Below, piece after piece: positions 5,934 to 6,240 of a stretch of DNA of 6,240 nucleotides. Made by a program: the position numbers and the translations under genes. How positions within the stretch are numbered: the stretch's first letter is position 1; every line of letters starts with the position of its first letter. The stretch is from Enterobacterales bacterium. Lineage in GTDB: Bacteria > Pseudomonadota > Gammaproteobacteria > Enterobacterales > Succinivibrionaceae. The stretch covers positions 1-6,240 of the forward strand of contig CAAGDP010000001.1 in NCBI GenBank assembly GCA_900768635.1. Reading direction: 5' to 3'. Below the pieces are notes generated by a model. The model saw only the letters and a list, made by a program, of their open reading frames with translations, made no database searches and was not told the origin of the DNA.

Positions 5934-6110
5934 ACGACGAGTGCACACTGATTGCACAACAAAACCCAGTTAGAAGTCCCTGGATCAGCGTTGCTATCTC
6001 TTTTCATGAATTCAACCAGCTCGGGAACATTGTTTTTTCAGGTCATAAAATACATTATTTATTTCCCGGCCATAATCAGTTTAAACAGCACGGATAATTG
6101 ATTATAGGAA

Positions 6111-6130
6111 GTTCTATTTTGTATCACTGG
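6111..6130. other. Predicted guide-encoding flank of the mobile element
   Basis: In IS200/IS605-related elements with IscB or TnpB, the host DNA abutting the omega-RNA end of the element becomes the guide. Here that flank is the bases directly left of the TCAAC at 6131. For a plus-strand IscB RNA the guide would be this sequence as written; for a minus-strand TnpB RNA it would be its complement. Exact boundary and guide length (often about 16-20 nt) cannot be fixed from one copy. Confidence 0.4.
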
Positions 6131-6240
6131 TCAACTACCCACCACCTAAAGGTAGTGGGCTTGTAACTGCCCAGTCGTAATAACGGCTTACGCCTCCGAC
6201 CTTTAACCCCGATAGATATTGCTATCTAAAGTGGCGTTAC
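6131..6240. mobile_element. End of an IS200/IS605-type element, cut by the window
   Basis: Read on the minus strand, the element ends with AAGCCC, an imperfect hairpin and GGGTAGTTGAC, the usual pattern of right ends recognised by single-strand TnpA transposases: a hairpin a few bases from a TTGAC/TCAA-like cleavage site. Such ends have no inverted repeats and no target duplication, consistent with what is seen. The rest of the element lies beyond 6240, so neither a transposase nor a nuclease gene is visible. Minus-strand frames all stop inside the window (at 6239-6237, 6228-6226 and 6205-6203), so a tnpB gene would have to end at or before 6203. Confidence 0.65.
6131..6240 (+). ncRNA. Probable omega-RNA (HEARO type, IscB-associated), partial; minus-strand TnpB guide RNA is the alternative
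   Basis: The sequence folds extensively. A 9-position hairpin is formed by CCCACCACC (6138-6146) and GGTAGTGGG (6151-6159). An 8-bp closing stem pairs GTAAC and GCC (6163-6171, T6168 bulged) with GGC and GTTAC (6233-6240). Inside it are GTCG/CGAC (6174-6177, 6197-6200) enclosing GGC/GCC (6185-6187, 6192-6194), then CTTTA/TAAAG (6201-6205, 6227-6231) enclosing GATAG/CTATC (6211-6215, 6222-6226), with ACCCC as a one-sided bulge. Adjacent stems can stack. This compact multibranched fold at a transposon end fits an omega-RNA. The plus strand is chosen because the layout (guide, end hairpin, multistem domain, then ORF) resembles my recollection of HEARO RNAs. Against this, the single C-A mismatch at 6143/6154 becomes G-U on the minus strand and GGC-TTAC-GCC becomes a GTAA tetraloop there. 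Confidence 0.55.

Larger units (their letters stand above)
5726..6130. other. Non-coding stretch with several inverted repeats
   Basis: About 400 bp without a credible gene: every reading frame is broken into short pieces. It contains an 11-bp inverted repeat with a long loop (5761-5820), a 16-codon threonine-rich ORF (5816-5866), a perfect 10-bp hairpin (5911-5933), a 5-bp GTGCA/TGCAC hairpin (5941-5957), and an imperfect repeat CCATAATCA (6070-6078) with TGATTATAGG (6099-6108). None is followed by a T run suitable for a terminator. No clear panC terminator was found. It may be intergenic DNA or decayed mobile DNA. Confidence 0.5.

Noticed and set aside
5816..5957. Complete threonine attenuator
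   Set aside because: The Thr-rich ORF is not followed by a GC-rich hairpin with a U run, nor by a threonine biosynthesis gene in the window.
6203..6240. Calling the 3' end of tnpB as a minus-strand coding sequence
   Set aside because: The few codons before each stop match no TnpB C-terminus I recognise, and the same bases fold into a compact RNA; the coding frame cannot be identified without sequence beyond 6240.
1..6240. CRISPR array, tRNA or rRNA genes
   Set aside because: No regularly spaced repeats, no cloverleaf and no rRNA-like segments were seen on either strand.

Overview
The window is a chromosomal segment of a gammaproteobacterium. It carries six complete plus-strand genes in the order dksA, gluQ, pcnB, folK, panB, panC, and a mobile-element end at the right edge. 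The dksA-gluQ-pcnB-folK order is characteristic of Gammaproteobacteria, and all six proteins align by eye with their E. coli counterparts. Base composition is moderate, with AT-rich intergenic regions. An Aeromonadales/Succinivibrionaceae-like host is possible, but that is only an impression; nothing here fixes the family.

Layout: 1-335 is AT-rich and gene-free, with two hairpins. 337-465 holds two overlapping sigma70-like promoters on a 10-bp repeated octamer, followed by a structured leader and a strong ribosome binding site for dksA (466-903). A clear intrinsic terminator (929-971) separates dksA from gluQ, which most likely starts at GTG 1073. A 133-bp gap leads to pcnB (2085-3461). pcnB, folK (3483-3989) and panB (4002-4796) are tightly packed, and panC (4877-5725) follows after 80 bp. 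panD is not present in the window.

Functionally, DksA works with ppGpp on RNA polymerase, GluQ glutamylates queuosine-containing tRNA-Asp, and PcnB adds 3' poly(A) tails that promote RNA decay. FolK serves folate synthesis. PanB uses methylene-tetrahydrofolate to make ketopantoate, and PanC makes pantothenate for coenzyme A. The folK-panB junction therefore places a folate gene beside a folate-consuming enzyme of pantothenate synthesis.

Downstream of panC, about 400 bp hold no convincing gene but several inverted repeats. At about 6131 a new element begins: an IS200/IS605-type end hairpin followed by an intricately folded 78-nt domain (three nested or adjacent stem systems closed by an 8-bp stem) cut off by the window edge. 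The best reading is the omega-RNA of an RNA-guided nuclease transposon. It is either a HEARO-type RNA of an IscB element on the plus strand, with the nuclease gene beyond 6240, or the 3' guide RNA of a tnpB gene on the minus strand. In both cases the host sequence just left of about 6131 would be the guide. This is the most interesting part of the window.
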